A stretch of 64,000 bases of DNA from Oryzomonas sagensis (lineage in GTDB: Bacteria; Desulfobacterota; Desulfuromonadia; Geobacterales; Pseudopelobacteraceae): NCBI RefSeq assembly GCF_008802355.1, contig NZ_VZRA01000001.1:132980-196979 (forward strand), given 5' to 3'. Each line of letters begins with the position of its first letter. The stretch's first letter is position 1. Shown one piece after another: positions 18,451 to 28,082 of the stretch. A program made the translations under genes and the position numbers. The notes below the pieces were generated by a model, which ran no database searches, was not told where the DNA came from, and saw only the letters and a program-made list of their open reading frames with translations.

Positions 18451-18608
18451 TCTGCCACAGAAACGCGGAGACGCAGAGGTACACAGAGAAAGGCAAAACG
18501 AGGTGGAAAGCAAAAATCTTTTGAATTTCAGCCTGTGGTTTTACTCTAAAAAATATTGGCTTTCTCTCTTTTGCCTTTCCTTTGTGTCTCCGTGTCTCTG
18601 TGGCAGAT
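18451..18608. repeat. Inverted-repeat element, CTGCCACAGAGAC family, copy 1
   Basis: The arms begin ATCTGCCACAG and end in the complement CTGTGGCAGATT, with imperfect pairing over about 35 bases around a 90-base centre. There is no ORF. It occupies most of the gap between the regulator and cusC. Confidence 0.8.
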
Positions 18609-18640
18609 TGATCTTTTGTGATTTGCCGTTTCACTATCTG

Positions 18641-18676
18641 AAGAATATGCTCCCCCCCTGTAGGATATTCCACAGC
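18641..18676 (+). promoter_or_regulatory. Candidate enhancer sites upstream of cusC
   Basis: AGAATATGCTCCCCCC and TAGGATATTCCACAG lie 60-95 bases before the sigma54-like promoter and resemble the paired GGAATATTCCACAC sites before the HMA gene. The match is partial. Confidence 0.35.
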
Positions 18677-18737
18677 CTTTCACCTCCTTCTCACTGTACA
18701 TTCCAAGCAATCGCTGTATAATCGCCATATTGCATCG

Positions 18738-18754
18738 TTGGCACACCCCTTGAA
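18738..18754 (+). promoter_or_regulatory. Sigma54-like promoter of cusCBA
   Basis: TTGGCAC-N5-TTGAA matches the -24/-12 layout apart from GA in place of GC at -12. The predicted start is near 18766, 30 bases ahead of the cusC start. Confidence 0.5.
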
Positions 18755-18796
18755 TCAGAGTGATGCATGACCACGAAACCAATACCGAGGCACCCC

Positions 18797-20104
18797 ATGA
18801 AAACCCGCGTCGTTTTTCTTGCCCTGCTCGTCACCGCCATGCTTCCGGCAGGCTTCAGCCGCGCGGCTGAGACCAAACCGACGGAAAATCTTGCTGAACT
18901 GGTAAAAACCGCCCTGGCGAACAATCCCGAGGTCACGGCCTCCGGGGCGCACCTCAGGATGCTTGAAAACAAAGCCAAACAGGCCGGGAGTCTGGAAGAC
19001 CCCATGCTGATGCTGAAGATCCAGAACGGCGTCGTCAGCGATCCCCTCAACTTCAGGCGCGACAGCATGACCCAGAAGGTCGTGGGCATCAGCCAGCAAC
19101 TCCCCTGGTTCGGCAAACGGGGCCTTAAAAGCGAGGTGGCGCGGCGCGACGCCGAGGCCTCCCACTGGAACCGGGAAGAGCGCATCCTGGACATCGTCCG
19201 GGGGGTCAAGGAGACCTACTACCAGATCTATTTTACCGACAAATCCCTGGAGATCCTGGCCAAGAACACCCGCATCCTGGATGACTTCATCACCATCGCC
19301 CAAAACCGCTATGCGGTGGGCCAGGGGGTCCAGCAGGACATCTTCAAGGCCCAGCTGGAAAAATCGAAACTGCTCGATATGAAAATCACCCTGGAGCAGC
19401 AGCGGCGCGGCCTGGAGATCCGGCTGAACAGCCTGCTCTACCGCTCGGTGAACACCCCCGTCGGCACCATCCCCGACCCGCAGATACTCCCGCTCAATCA
19501 CGGCGATGCGGAACTGCTGGAACAGGCCGAGAAGAACCGCCCCCTGCTGAAGGGGATGCAGGCCCAGATCGGCAAGACCCAAGCCGCCCAGGCCCTGGCC
19601 CGCAAGGAATTCTTTCCCGATTTCACCGTTTCCTTCGAGTACATGCAGCGGGAACCGGCCATGGGGAGCGACGGCTCGGACATGTACGGCCTGGGCGTCA
19701 CCTTCAACCTGCCGGTGCAGCGGGAACGGCGCCACGCCATGCTGGCCGAGTCGGCCTCGGAACAGGCCATGTCCACGGCCGAGTTGAACGACGCCAAGAA
19801 CAGCATCCGCAGCGCCATCGCCGACCTGATCTCCCAGATGGAGCGGCGCCGGAAGCTGGCCGAACTGTACAAGGGCGGCATCATCCCCCAGGCCGAGCAG
19901 GCCCTGGAATCGGCGGTCATCGCCTACCGGGTGGGCAAGGTGGATTTCCTGGCCCTTCTGGACAGCCGGCTGACGCTCTTCAACTACGAGCGGGACTACT
20001 ACGACTCCCTGGCCGATTACCAGATCAGGCTGGCCCAGTTGGAGGCCACGGTGGGGGCCGACCTGGAAAACGGCAACACACTGGCGGATCATTACCAGCA
20101 CTAG
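18797..20104 (+). CDS. cusC: Outer-membrane efflux channel of the Cus system (TolC/CusC family)
   Basis: A 435-residue TolC-type protein. The start at 18797 gives a clean signal peptide (MKTRVVFLALLVTAMLPAGF, cleaved before AAE). Two repeated long helical hairpins follow, with typical NPEVTASGAHLRMLENKAKQAG and QNRYAVGQGVQQDIFKAQLE phrases. It forms the outer-membrane exit of a tripartite RND pump with CusB and CusA downstream. The adjacent NtrC-type regulator and a sigma54-like promoter imply induced expression. A start at 18767 is possible but would spoil the signal peptide. Confidence 0.88.
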   Translation: MKTRVVFLALLVTAMLPAGFSRAAETKPTENLAELVKTALANNPEVTASGAHLRMLENKAKQAGSLEDPMLMLKIQNGVVSDPLNFRRDSMTQKVVGISQQLPWFGKRGLKSEVARRDAEASHWNREERILDIVRGVKETYYQIYFTDKSLEILAKNTRILDDFITIAQNRYAVGQGVQQDIFKAQLEKSKLLDMKITLEQQRRGLEIRLNSLLYRSVNTPVGTIPDPQILPLNHGDAELLEQAEKNRPLLKGMQAQIGKTQAAQALARKEFFPDFTVSFEYMQREPAMGSDGSDMYGLGVTFNLPVQRERRHAMLAESASEQAMSTAELNDAKNSIRSAIADLISQMERRRKLAELYKGGIIPQAEQALESAVIAYRVGKVDFLALLDSRLTLFNYERDYYDSLADYQIRLAQLEATVGADLENGNTLADHYQH

Positions 20105-20128
20105 AACATTGCAACATTACCTATTTTG

Positions 20129-20236
20129 TCCCCCCTCCCTTGACGGGAGGGGGTTAGGGGGTGGGTGAAGCTGCAACAAAAGATCATTCCATGCAACCTC
20201 CCCCCCACCCTAACCCTCCCCCGCAAGGGGGAAGGG
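20129..20236. repeat. C-rich inverted repeat (CCCTCCC/GGGAGGG family)
   Basis: Arms 20129-20164 and 20200-20236 (CCCCCTCCCTTGACGGGAGG and, facing it, CACCCTAACCCTCCCCCGC) can pair over about 30 bases. It fills the cusC-cusB gap and has no ORF. Confidence 0.75.
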
Positions 20237-20309
20237 GACGTTACAGTTACCAGGGAAACATCCTCCCTCCCTCAGAGGCGAGAAACCATAACGAGGAAAG
20301 GTGCTCCCC

Positions 20310-21716
20310 ATGGCCTTAAACAAGAAGATAACCATCCCCCTGACCCTGGTGGTACTTGCCATCGTCGTCGCCAGTTGGCTCTACAAGAGCGGCAAACTGA
20401 GCAAGGAAGCCGGCTGGTTCAAGAAAGACGGGCACAACCATCAGGAGCAGAGCGCCAAACCGCTCTGGACCTGCCCCATGCACCCCTTCATCATCAAGGA
20501 CAAACCGGGGGCCTGCCCGATCTGCGGCATGGAGCTGATCAAGAAACTCAACGACGCCCAGGCAACCACCACCCAGACCGCAGCGCAGAAGCAGCAGGCC
20601 GACATGCTCGGCCATGTCTCCCTTTCGCCGACCCAGCGGGTGATGGCCAATGTGGCCACGGTGGAGGTGAAGCAGGAGGACCTGAACCGGGAGATCAACG
20701 CCGTGGGCATCGTGCAGTACGACCAGTCACGCCAAGCCAAGGTCACGGCTTGGATCGCCGGCCGCATCGACAAGCTCCACGTGGGCGCGGTCGGTGCTTA
20801 TGTCGGCAGGAACAGGCCGGTGGCCGAGGTCTATTCCCCCGACCTCCTGGCCTCCCAGCAGGAATACCTGCTGGCGGTGAAAAGCCGCGACCAGCTGAAG
20901 AACTCGCCCATCCCCTCCATCTCCCAGAACGGTGATGGGTTGGTGCAGTCGGCCAAACAGCGCCTGATGCTGTTCGGGGTCAAGGAGAGCCAGATCGCCG
21001 CGCTGGAACGGGCCGGCAAGCCCAACATCCGCCTGCCGATCTACACCCCCCTGTCGGGGGTGGTCATCGAAAAGCTGGTCCAGCAGGGACAGTACGTCAA
21101 CACGGGCGACGTGCTGTTCAACATCGCCGACCTCTCCCGGGTATGGGTCGAGATCGAGGTGTACGAAAACGAATTCCCCAACATCAAGATCGGGCAGCGG
21201 GTGGAGATCCAGTCCCAATCCTTCCCCGGCAAGCCCTTCAGCGGCAGGATCGCCTTCATCTACCCCTTCCTGGACCCCAAGACCAGGACGGTCAAGGCGC
21301 GGGTGGAGATGGCCAACCCCGGCATGAAGCTCAAGCCCGATATGTTCGTGCGGGCGTCGATCAAGATAGGGTTGGGCAAGGCCATCGTCGTGCCGGTCAC
21401 GGCGGTGATGGATACGGGCAAGCGCCAGGTGGCCTGGGTCGAGACCTCCCCCGGCATGTTCGAACCGCGTGCAGTGCAACTCGGCCAGCGCACCGACGAC
21501 AAGGTGCAGATCCTCTCCGGCCTGAAATCCGGGGACAAGGTGGCGGTCTCCGGCGCCTACCTCATCGACTCGGAATCCCAGCTCAAAGGTGGCGGCGGTC
21601 ATGAAACCATGCCCGGCATGAAGATGGACGACAAGAAACCGGCACCGACGGCACCGGCGGCTCCGGCGGCTCCGGCCAAGAAGGATTCGCTGAAGATGGA
21701 TGACATGAAGATGTAG
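20310..21716 (+). CDS. cusB: Periplasmic adaptor of the Cus RND pump, with heavy-metal-binding domain
   Basis: A 468-residue membrane-fusion protein. A signal anchor (ITIPLTLVVLAIVVASWLY) is followed by a heavy-metal-binding domain at about 50-80 (WTCPMHPFIIKDKPGACPICGMEL), in which the CPMHP and CPICGM motifs hold the metal. The beta-barrel and lipoyl/hairpin domains follow (TAWIAGRIDKLHVGAVG, IYTPLSGVVIEKLVQQG). The tail is Met-rich (ETMPGMKMDDKK and KMDDMKM), suiting Cu+ or Ag+ capture. The start at 20310 has AGGAAAGG upstream. It links CusA to CusC. Confidence 0.9.
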   Translation: MALNKKITIPLTLVVLAIVVASWLYKSGKLSKEAGWFKKDGHNHQEQSAKPLWTCPMHPFIIKDKPGACPICGMELIKKLNDAQATTTQTAAQKQQADMLGHVSLSPTQRVMANVATVEVKQEDLNREINAVGIVQYDQSRQAKVTAWIAGRIDKLHVGAVGAYVGRNRPVAEVYSPDLLASQQEYLLAVKSRDQLKNSPIPSISQNGDGLVQSAKQRLMLFGVKESQIAALERAGKPNIRLPIYTPLSGVVIEKLVQQGQYVNTGDVLFNIADLSRVWVEIEVYENEFPNIKIGQRVEIQSQSFPGKPFSGRIAFIYPFLDPKTRTVKARVEMANPGMKLKPDMFVRASIKIGLGKAIVVPVTAVMDTGKRQVAWVETSPGMFEPRAVQLGQRTDDKVQILSGLKSGDKVAVSGAYLIDSESQLKGGGGHETMPGMKMDDKKPAPTAPAAPAAPAKKDSLKMDDMKM

Positions 21717-21723
21717 ACTTTAG

Positions 21724-21864
21724 AATCTGCCACAGAGACACAGAGACACGGAGAAAACCAGGAGTAAGGCAAAGAAATAAACGAGATTTTGGTGTTGGTT
21801 TACCCAATAAAGTCTTTAGTTTTTCTCTGTGAACCTCTGTGTCTCCGTGTCTCTGTGGCGGAAT
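21724..21864. repeat. Inverted-repeat element, CTGCCACAGAGAC family, copy 2
   Basis: It starts AATCTGCCACAGAGACACAG and ends with the complement (GTGTCTCCGTGTCTCTGTGG). It fills the cusB-cusA gap entirely; the cusA ATG lies 14 bases after it. Confidence 0.8.
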
Positions 21865-21877
21865 TGGACTTTTAATT

Positions 21878-24800
21878 ATGATCGAAAAAATCATCGAATA
21901 CTCCGCCAGGAACCGCGTCATCGTCCTGATGATCTTTGCCCTGATCGTAGCCGCCGGGATCTGGTCGGTCTACAAGACCCCGGTGGACGCCATCCCGGAC
22001 CTGTCGGACAACCAGGTGATCGTGTTCACCGACTACCCCGGCCGTTCGCCCCAGGTGGTGGAGGACCAGGTCACCTATCCTTTGGCGGTCAACCTGCAGG
22101 GGCTGCCCCAGGTCAAGGCCGTGCGCGCCTCGTCGGCCTTCGGCTTCTCCATGATCTACGTGATCTTCGAGGACAAGGCGGACATCTACTGGGCCCGCAC
22201 CCGGGTCCTGGAGCGGCTCAACTACGCCGCCTCCCTGCTTCCCCCCGGTGTGGTGCCGACCCTGGGCCCTGACGGCACCGGCGTGGGGCATGTGTTCTGG
22301 TACACCATCGAGGGCAAGGGGTATGACCTGGAGCAGTTGCGCACCTTGCAGGACTGGTTCGTGCGCTACCAGTTGAACACCGTGCAGGGGGTGGCCGAGG
22401 TGGCCTCCATCGGCGGCTATGTGCGGGAGTACCAGATCGACCTGGACCCCAACAAGCTGTTCGCCTACAACATGAAGGTGGGCAAGGTGATGGAGGCGGT
22501 CAAGGCCTCCAACAAGGACGTGGGGGGACGGCTGATCGAACAGGCCGACGCCGAGTACCTGATCCGGGGGCGGGGCTATGTCCAGTCCAAGGCCGACCTG
22601 GAGAACATCGTGGTGGGCGCCGACATGCGCGGCACGCCGATCTACGTCAAGAACCTGGGCACGGTCCAGATGGGGGGCGCCATCCGGCGCGGCATGCTGG
22701 ACATGAACGGCGAGGGGGAGGCCGTGGGCGGCATCGTGGTCATGCGCTACGGCGAGAACGCCAAGGATGTCATCGACCGGGTCAAGGTCAAGATCAAGGA
22801 TCTGGAGAAGGGATTGCCGCCGGGTGTGAAGATCGCGGTTTCCTATGACCGCTCCGACCTGATCGAACGGGCCATCGATACCCTGAAACATAACCTGCTG
22901 GAGGAATCGGTCGTCGTCTCCCTGGTGATCCTGGTGTTCCTGCTCCACTTCCAGAGCGCCCTGGTGATCGTGCTGACCCTGCCGATCTCGGTACTCATCG
23001 CCTTCATCACCATGAAGCTCATGGGGGTCTCCTCCAACATCATGTCCCTGGGAGGGATCGCCATCGCCATCGGCGTCCTGGTGGATGCCGGGGTGATCAT
23101 GGTGGAGAACTGCTACCGCCACCTGTCGGAGATGCCGCCCGAGGAACGGGCCGGGAAACGTCTCGAGGTCGTCATCGCCAGCGCCAAACAGGTCGGCCGG
23201 GCGATCTTCTTCTCCCTGGCCATCATCGTGCTTTCCTTCGTGCCGGTCTTCCTGCTGGAGGGGCAGGAGGGAAAGATGTTCCATCCCCTGGCCTTCACCA
23301 AGACCTTCTCCATGATGGGCTCGGCCATGATCGCCATCACCCTGGTGCCGGTGCTGATGTACTTCTTTATGCGCGGCAAGATGCCTCCCGAGAGCGCCAA
23401 CCCGGTCTCCACATTCTTCATCAAGCTCTACTCGCCGGTTATCCGCTGGGTGCTGAAATGGAAAAAGACCACCATCGCCCTCAACCTGGTGGCGCTGGGG
23501 ATCGCCGTCCCCCTGTTCATGCACCTGGGGAGCGAGTTCATGCCGCCTTTGGATGAGGGGTCGCTGCTCTACATGCCGGTCACCCTGCCCAACGTCTCCA
23601 TCACCGAGGCCAAGCGGCTCATCCAGGTACAGGACACGATCATCAAAAGCGTGCCCGAGGTGCAGCACGTCCTGGGCAAGGTCGGCCGTGCCGAAACCTC
23701 CACCGACCCGGCGCCGGTCTCCATGTTCGAGAGCATCATCATCCTCAAGCCCAAGGAGCAGTGGCGACCGGGCATCAAGAAGGCCGACATCGTGGCGGAA
23801 CTGGACGGCAAGCTCCAGCAGATCGGCGTGCGCAACGGCTGGACCCAGCCGATCATCAACCGCATCAACATGCTTTCCACCGGGGTGCGCACCGACTTGG
23901 GGGTCAAGATCTTCGGCTCCGACCTGAACGTGCTGAAAGACCTGGCCGTGCAGGCCGAGGCGATCCTCAAACCGATCCCCGGAGCGGCCGATGTGGTGGC
24001 CGAGCGGGTTACCGGCGGCAATTACATCGACATCGACATCGACCGCGAGGCGGCTGCCCGTTACGGCGTCAACGTGGCCGATGTCCAGGACGTGATCGAG
24101 ACCGCCCTGGGGGGCGCGACCCTCTCCACCACGGTTGAGGGGAGGAACCGCTTCCCCATCCGCATCCGTTACGAACGGGACTACCGGGACAGCATCCCGA
24201 CCATCCGCCAGATCCTGGTGGGGAGCGCCGACGGCGCCCAGGTCCCCCTGGCCATGGTGACCAAACTCAAGGTTTCCACCGGCGCGCCGGAAATCAACAG
24301 TGAGGGTGGCCTGTTGCGTTCGCTGGTCTTTCTCAACGTGCGTGGCAGGGACATGGGCGGGTTCGTCAACGAGGCCAAGCAGGTGCTGGAAAAGAACCTC
24401 AAGCTGCCCCCCGGCTACTACGTGGCCTGGTCCGGGCAGTGGGAGAATCAGGTTCGCGCCAAGGCGCGTCTTCAGGTGCTGATACCCATGGGGATGGTTA
24501 TCATCTTCATCCTGCTCTACTTCACCTTCCACTCGGCCCTGGAGGCCAGCATGGTCATGCTCTCGGTCCCCTTCGCCCTGGTTGGAGGCGTCTACCTGGT
24601 GTCCGCCCTGGGGTACAATATGTCGGTGGCGGTGTGGGTCGGCTTCATCGCCCTGTACGGCATTGCCGTGGAGACCGGGGTGGTGATGGTCATCTACCTG
24701 CACGAAGCGTTGGACAAGAAGCTGATCAATGGGCCATGCACGGAGCAGGACATCTACGACGCCACCTTCGAGGGTGCCGTGCTCCGCCTGCGGCCCAAGC

Positions 24801-25015
24801 TCATGACCGTGGCCGTGGCGCTTTTGGGCTTGGTACCGATCATGTGGTCCACCGGCACCGGGGCCGACGTGATGAAGCCCATTGCCGCGCCGATGATCGG
24901 CGGCATGCTCTCCTCGGCGGTGCACGTGCTGATCATGACCCCGGTGATCTTCGTGCTCATGAAGAAACGTGAGTTACGGAAGGGGACACTGAAGTACAGC
25001 GGGATGAAACACTGA
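21878..25015 (+). CDS. cusA: Cu+/Ag+ efflux RND pump CusA
   Basis: A 1045-residue heavy-metal RND transporter with 12 spans and two large periplasmic loops. The three Met residues that form the E. coli CusA metal site (573, 623, 672) have exact counterparts at M566 (LLYMPVT), M616 (PVSMFES) and M665 (INMLSTG), with the same spacing of 50 and 49. This supports copper/silver over zinc or cobalt. The start at 21878 follows the repeat element; the longer frame reads into the repeat. It pumps metal with CusB and CusC, driven by protons. Confidence 0.95.
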   Translation: MIEKIIEYSARNRVIVLMIFALIVAAGIWSVYKTPVDAIPDLSDNQVIVFTDYPGRSPQVVEDQVTYPLAVNLQGLPQVKAVRASSAFGFSMIYVIFEDKADIYWARTRVLERLNYAASLLPPGVVPTLGPDGTGVGHVFWYTIEGKGYDLEQLRTLQDWFVRYQLNTVQGVAEVASIGGYVREYQIDLDPNKLFAYNMKVGKVMEAVKASNKDVGGRLIEQADAEYLIRGRGYVQSKADLENIVVGADMRGTPIYVKNLGTVQMGGAIRRGMLDMNGEGEAVGGIVVMRYGENAKDVIDRVKVKIKDLEKGLPPGVKIAVSYDRSDLIERAIDTLKHNLLEESVVVSLVILVFLLHFQSALVIVLTLPISVLIAFITMKLMGVSSNIMSLGGIAIAIGVLVDAGVIMVENCYRHLSEMPPEERAGKRLEVVIASAKQVGRAIFFSLAIIVLSFVPVFLLEGQEGKMFHPLAFTKTFSMMGSAMIAITLVPVLMYFFMRGKMPPESANPVSTFFIKLYSPVIRWVLKWKKTTIALNLVALGIAVPLFMHLGSEFMPPLDEGSLLYMPVTLPNVSITEAKRLIQVQDTIIKSVPEVQHVLGKVGRAETSTDPAPVSMFESIIILKPKEQWRPGIKKADIVAELDGKLQQIGVRNGWTQPIINRINMLSTGVRTDLGVKIFGSDLNVLKDLAVQAEAILKPIPGAADVVAERVTGGNYIDIDIDREAAARYGVNVADVQDVIETALGGATLSTTVEGRNRFPIRIRYERDYRDSIPTIRQILVGSADGAQVPLAMVTKLKVSTGAPEINSEGGLLRSLVFLNVRGRDMGGFVNEAKQVLEKNLKLPPGYYVAWSGQWENQVRAKARLQVLIPMGMVIIFILLYFTFHSALEASMVMLSVPFALVGGVYLVSALGYNMSVAVWVGFIALYGIAVETGVVMVIYLHEALDKKLINGPCTEQDIYDATFEGAVLRLRPKLMTVAVALLGLVPIMWSTGTGADVMKPIAAPMIGGMLSSAVHVLIMTPVIFVLMKKRELRKGTLKYSGMKH

Positions 25016-25020
25016 ATCAT

Positions 25021-25145
25021 AATCTGCCACAGAGACTCAGAGAAAATCAGGAGTAAGACACAAAAAACAATTCTTTGTTTTGGCCTACGTCGCAATGTTT
25101 TGTTTTTCTCTGTGAACCTCTGTGTCTCCGTGTCTCTGTGGCAGA
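25021..25145. repeat. Inverted-repeat element, CTGCCACAGAGAC family, copy 3
   Basis: AATCTGCCACAGAGACTCAG at the left and the complementary GTGTCTCTGTGGCAGA at the right enclose a short non-coding centre. It sits between cusA and the His/Met-rich gene. It shares the CAGGAGTAAG segment with copy 2. Confidence 0.8.
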
Positions 25146-25194
25146 CGTTGATCTTTAAGCAGCAATAACCTCGTACGTGAAAAGGAGAACAACA

Positions 25195-25680
25195 ATGAAA
25201 AAGCAACTACTGATGATCGCAGCGGCAACACTGGCCTTCTCGGCCCCGGCGGCCTTTGCGGCCGACCATGAAGAGCATGACCACGGTTCCATGGACATGG
25301 GGCACGGCGACCATTCCATGATGGAGATGGGGACTGCGGCTCACCAGGAGGTGATCGACGGGGTCAAGGCAACCTTCAAGGTCATGAGCATGAAGGAACA
25401 TATGAAGGGGATGGATATGCCCAAGGGGATGAAGGAAACCCACCATCTCATGGTCGAGTTCAAGGATGCCAAGAGCGGCAAGGCCCTGACCACCGGCGAG
25501 GTCAAGGCCAAGGTAATCGGGCCGAACAAGGCCGAACAGACCAAGGACCTGATGGGCATGCAGGGGCATTTCGGCGCCGACTTCGACCTCTCCAAGAAGG
25601 GGAAATACGGCGTCATGTGCAAGTTCAAGCTGGCGGACGGCAAGGTGCGCAGCGCCAAGTTCTGGTACACAGTGAAATAG
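25195..25680 (+). CDS. Exported His/Met-rich metal-binding protein
   Basis: A 161-residue periplasmic protein. An AAAGGAG site fixes the start at 25195. The signal peptide is KKQLLMIAAATLAFSAPAAFA. The mature N-terminus is a dense His/Met run (HEEHDHGSMDMGHGDHSMME) and more Met follows (KVMSMKEHMKGMDMPKGMK), a pattern typical of periplasmic copper scavengers. The C-terminal half looks like a compact beta domain (LMVEFKDAKSGKALTTGEVK, GKYGVMCKFKLADGKVRSAK). As last gene of the cus operon it may deliver copper to the pump as CusF does, although it is not CusF-like in fold. Confidence 0.82.
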   Translation: MKKQLLMIAAATLAFSAPAAFAADHEEHDHGSMDMGHGDHSMMEMGTAAHQEVIDGVKATFKVMSMKEHMKGMDMPKGMKETHHLMVEFKDAKSGKALTTGEVKAKVIGPNKAEQTKDLMGMQGHFGADFDLSKKGKYGVMCKFKLADGKVRSAKFWYTVK

Positions 25681-25709
25681 GGCCAACGCAGACAGCCCCC
25701 CCAAAAGGA

Positions 25710-25748
25710 ACAGGCAGTCGATGTATTGCACATCGACTGCCTGTTTTT
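25710..25748 (+). terminator. Terminator of the cus operon
   Basis: ACAGGCAGTCGATGT (25710-25724) and its exact complement (25730-25744) form a 15-bp stem with a 5-base loop, followed by a T-run. Confidence 0.9.
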
Positions 25749-25771
25749 TCTTTCAGAATACCGGCGTGGGC

Positions 25772-26818
25772 CTAATCTATGGCAACGGCAGGTTCCAGCC
25801 GTTCTTCTACCCTCGCCATGCGGCTTCCCAGCTTGGCAAGGGTCTTGCGCATCTCCGGCAGATAGGGGAATATGGCGGCGGACTTGAGCCGCGCCTGGTG
25901 AGGCATTGCCGGGGTGCCGCTCAATACGGCTCCAGCCGCCACGTTGCCGAATACGCCCGACTGACCGGAGATCATGGCGTTGTCGCCGATCACGGTATGA
26001 TCGACGATCGCCACCTGACCGCCGAGGGTGACGTGCCTGCCCAACCGGGCGCTCCCGGCTATGCCCGCCTGGGCGACGATGATGCAATCCTCGCCGATAT
26101 CGCAGTTGTGGGCCACCTGCACCAGGTTGTCGATCTTGGTGCCGCGCCCGATACGGGTGGTCTCCAGGGCGGCCCGGTCAACGGTCGAATTGGCGCCGAT
26201 CTCCACGTCATCCTCGATGACCACGTTGCCGATCTGCGGGATTTTGAACCATCCTTTTCCGTTGGGTGCATATCCGAAACCATCGCCGCCGATAATCGTG
26301 CCGTTGTGGATGGTGACGCGGCTCCCGAGCAGGCACCCCTCGCGCACGGATACGCCGGAATGCAGGGTCACGTCATCCCCCAGCACCACCCCCTCGTAGA
26401 GCGATACATTCCCGTGGATGGTCACCCGGTCGCCGATCCGCACCCCGTCGGCGATGCAGGCGCCGGGGTAGATGGAGGCATCTTTGCCGATAACCACGTC
26501 CCGGCCCACAAAGGCCCCCGCCATGACCCCCTTGGCGCTGCGCGGCCGGGAGGTGAAGAGCGTCAGCAGCTTGGCGAACGCCAGATAGGGGTTGTCCACC
26601 ACGATGGCATTGCGGCCGAACGTCTCTGCCGTGGGAGGCATGACGATCGCCGCGGCGCGGGTCGTCCCGACCTTGGCGCCATAGCGGGGGTTGGCCAGAA
26701 AGGTGATCTGCCCCTCCACCGCGTTGTCCAGCGTCCCAAGCCCCGTGATGACGGCAGCGGGATCGCCCTTAACCTGGCCGCCGAGATACTCGGCCAGTTC
26801 CTGCAGGGTTTTACTCAC
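25772..26818 (-). CDS. lpxD: UDP-3-O-(3-hydroxymyristoyl)glucosamine N-acyltransferase
   Basis: A 348-residue lipid A enzyme that adds the second hydroxyacyl chain in the Raetz pathway. The N-terminal uridine-binding domain ([29 protein letters not shown]) is followed by many left-handed beta-helix hexapeptide repeats (around residues 110-310) and a C-terminal helix. The catalytic His lies in [13 protein letters not shown]. The GTG at 26818 gives the usual LpxD N-terminus, although its ribosome site is weak; a frame back to 26890 exists. It is a lone gene, not beside lpxA or fabZ. Confidence 0.93.
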   Translation of the reverse strand: MSKTLQELAEYLGGQVKGDPAAVITGLGTLDNAVEGQITFLANPRYGAKVGTTRAAAIVMPPTAETFGRNAIVVDNPYLAFAKLLTLFTSRPRSAKGVMAGAFVGRDVVIGKDASIYPGACIADGVRIGDRVTIHGNVSLYEGVVLGDDVTLHSGVSVREGCLLGSRVTIHNGTIIGGDGFGYAPNGKGWFKIPQIGNVVIEDDVEIGANSTVDRAALETTRIGRGTKIDNLVQVAHNCDIGEDCIIVAQAGIAGSARLGRHVTLGGQVAIVDHTVIGDNAMISGQSGVFGNVAAGAVLSGTPAMPHQARLKSAAIFPYLPEMRKTLAKLGSRMARVEERLEPAVAID

Positions 26819-27052
26819 GTCACATTCCGTTCCCGGCGAAGACGATGAGAGGAGTCCGCCACGTTTATTGTATGGTACTGTATGTACCATAGCACGTATC
26901 CCTAGTACTGTAATTCCATTTACACGTTACAATTAAGGAAATATGAATGAACAATGCCAAAGGCTCTGGACGCCGGCACGAAATCATCTCTTGAATCGAA
27001 ACCAATCGCTGCTATCATAGGGCAACCATGCTGTCCCAACGGGAGGTTTTGT

Positions 27053-28018
27053 ATGCGTTGTGCCGTACTGCCGTTTTTCCTGCTGCTGGCGCTGTTCTCC
27101 GGCTGCGCCTTTGTCAATGTGCCGTTGATCCCGCCCCCCAGTCCCCTGGCCGAACAGGTCTTTGAGGGGGATGGGACCAAAAAGATCCTGCTGCTGGATA
27201 TCAGCGGCACCATCTCGGAGCAGGAGAAGCCGGGCGGCTTGCTGGGACGCGCCGCCCCCTCCCTGGTGTCTCTGGTCCGCGAGTCGCTGCACAAGGCGGA
27301 ACAGGACAGGGCGATCGCCGGCGTCATCCTGCGCATCAACTCGCCCGGCGGCACCGTGACTGCCAGCGATATCATCCGCCACGACATCACGGTGTTCAAA
27401 AAACGCCGGAACGTCCCGGTGCTGGCCTGCATCGTGGCCACCGGCGCGTCGGGGGGCTACTACGTGGCCACGGCGGCCGACGAGATCACGGCGCACCCCA
27501 CAGCCATCACCGGCAGCATCGGCGTGATTCTCATGAAATTCAACGTGGAGGGACTGCTGGGCAAGATCGGGGTGGAGGAGCAGACCGTCAAGTCCGGGGA
27601 CAAGAAGGATATCATGTCACCCTTCCGCAAGGCCACGCCGGAAGAGGTGAGGCTGGGGCAGGAGATCATCGACCAACTCTACGGGCGGTTTCTGGATGTG
27701 ATCATGGAGCGGCCCAAGAACAGCCTGACGCGGGATGAACTGCGCAAGCTGGCCGACGGGCGGATCTATACCGCGAACCAGGCGCTGGCAGCAAAGCTGA
27801 TCGACCGGATCGGCTACCTGGATGACGTCATCGCCCAGATTCGCACGACCGTGGGTGACGGGAAGGCGCGGGTGGTGAGCTATTACCGCCCCGGCAGCTA
27901 CAAGGGGAGCATCTATGCCGGCGCGGCCGAAAAGGAAGGGCTGGCCGAGGCGTTGAGCGGCTTCGACGGTTTCGATTCCTTTGGGGGCAGCAGCTTCATG
28001 TATTTGTGGCGGCCGTAA
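27053..28018 (+). CDS. sppA: Signal peptide peptidase SppA (S49 family), lipoprotein
   Basis: A 321-residue envelope protease that degrades cleaved signal peptides. The start at 27053 has GGGAGG 6 bases upstream. The N-terminus is a lipoprotein signal with lipobox LFSGC. The S49 core shows ILRINSPGGTV, the nucleophile region ATGASGGYYVATAADEI and a downstream basic segment (VKSGDKKDIMSPFRKA) that should hold the catalytic Lys. It is the short, single-domain form. It diverges from lpxD. Confidence 0.92.
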   Translation: MRCAVLPFFLLLALFSGCAFVNVPLIPPPSPLAEQVFEGDGTKKILLLDISGTISEQEKPGGLLGRAAPSLVSLVRESLHKAEQDRAIAGVILRINSPGGTVTASDIIRHDITVFKKRRNVPVLACIVATGASGGYYVATAADEITAHPTAITGSIGVILMKFNVEGLLGKIGVEEQTVKSGDKKDIMSPFRKATPEEVRLGQEIIDQLYGRFLDVIMERPKNSLTRDELRKLADGRIYTANQALAAKLIDRIGYLDDVIAQIRTTVGDGKARVVSYYRPGSYKGSIYAGAAEKEGLAEALSGFDGFDSFGGSSFMYLWRP

Positions 28019-28026
28019 AAATCAAT

Positions 28027-28071
28027 GGGACTTATGGGACCCATAAGTCCCATAAGACCTATAAGTCCCAT
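28027..28071. repeat. Short GGGACTTATGGG palindromic repeat
   Basis: GGGACTTATGGGAC is followed by inverted copies (CCATAAGTCCCAT and ATAAGTCCCAT), which can fold as a hairpin between the convergent sppA and amidotransferase genes. It may end both transcripts. Confidence 0.6.
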
Positions 28072-28082
28072 GAGGGGCTGAT

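Noticed and set aside
18738-18754. Treating the cusC -24/-12 match as a certain sigma54 promoter
   Set aside because: The invariant GC of the -12 box is GA, so it is listed only as sigma54-like with moderate confidence.
21872-24925. 1017-codon minus-strand ORF opposite cusA
   Set aside because: It is a GC-rich antisense shadow, with His/Asp/Gly-rich nonsense content, while cusA has full family motifs and the metal-site Met triad.
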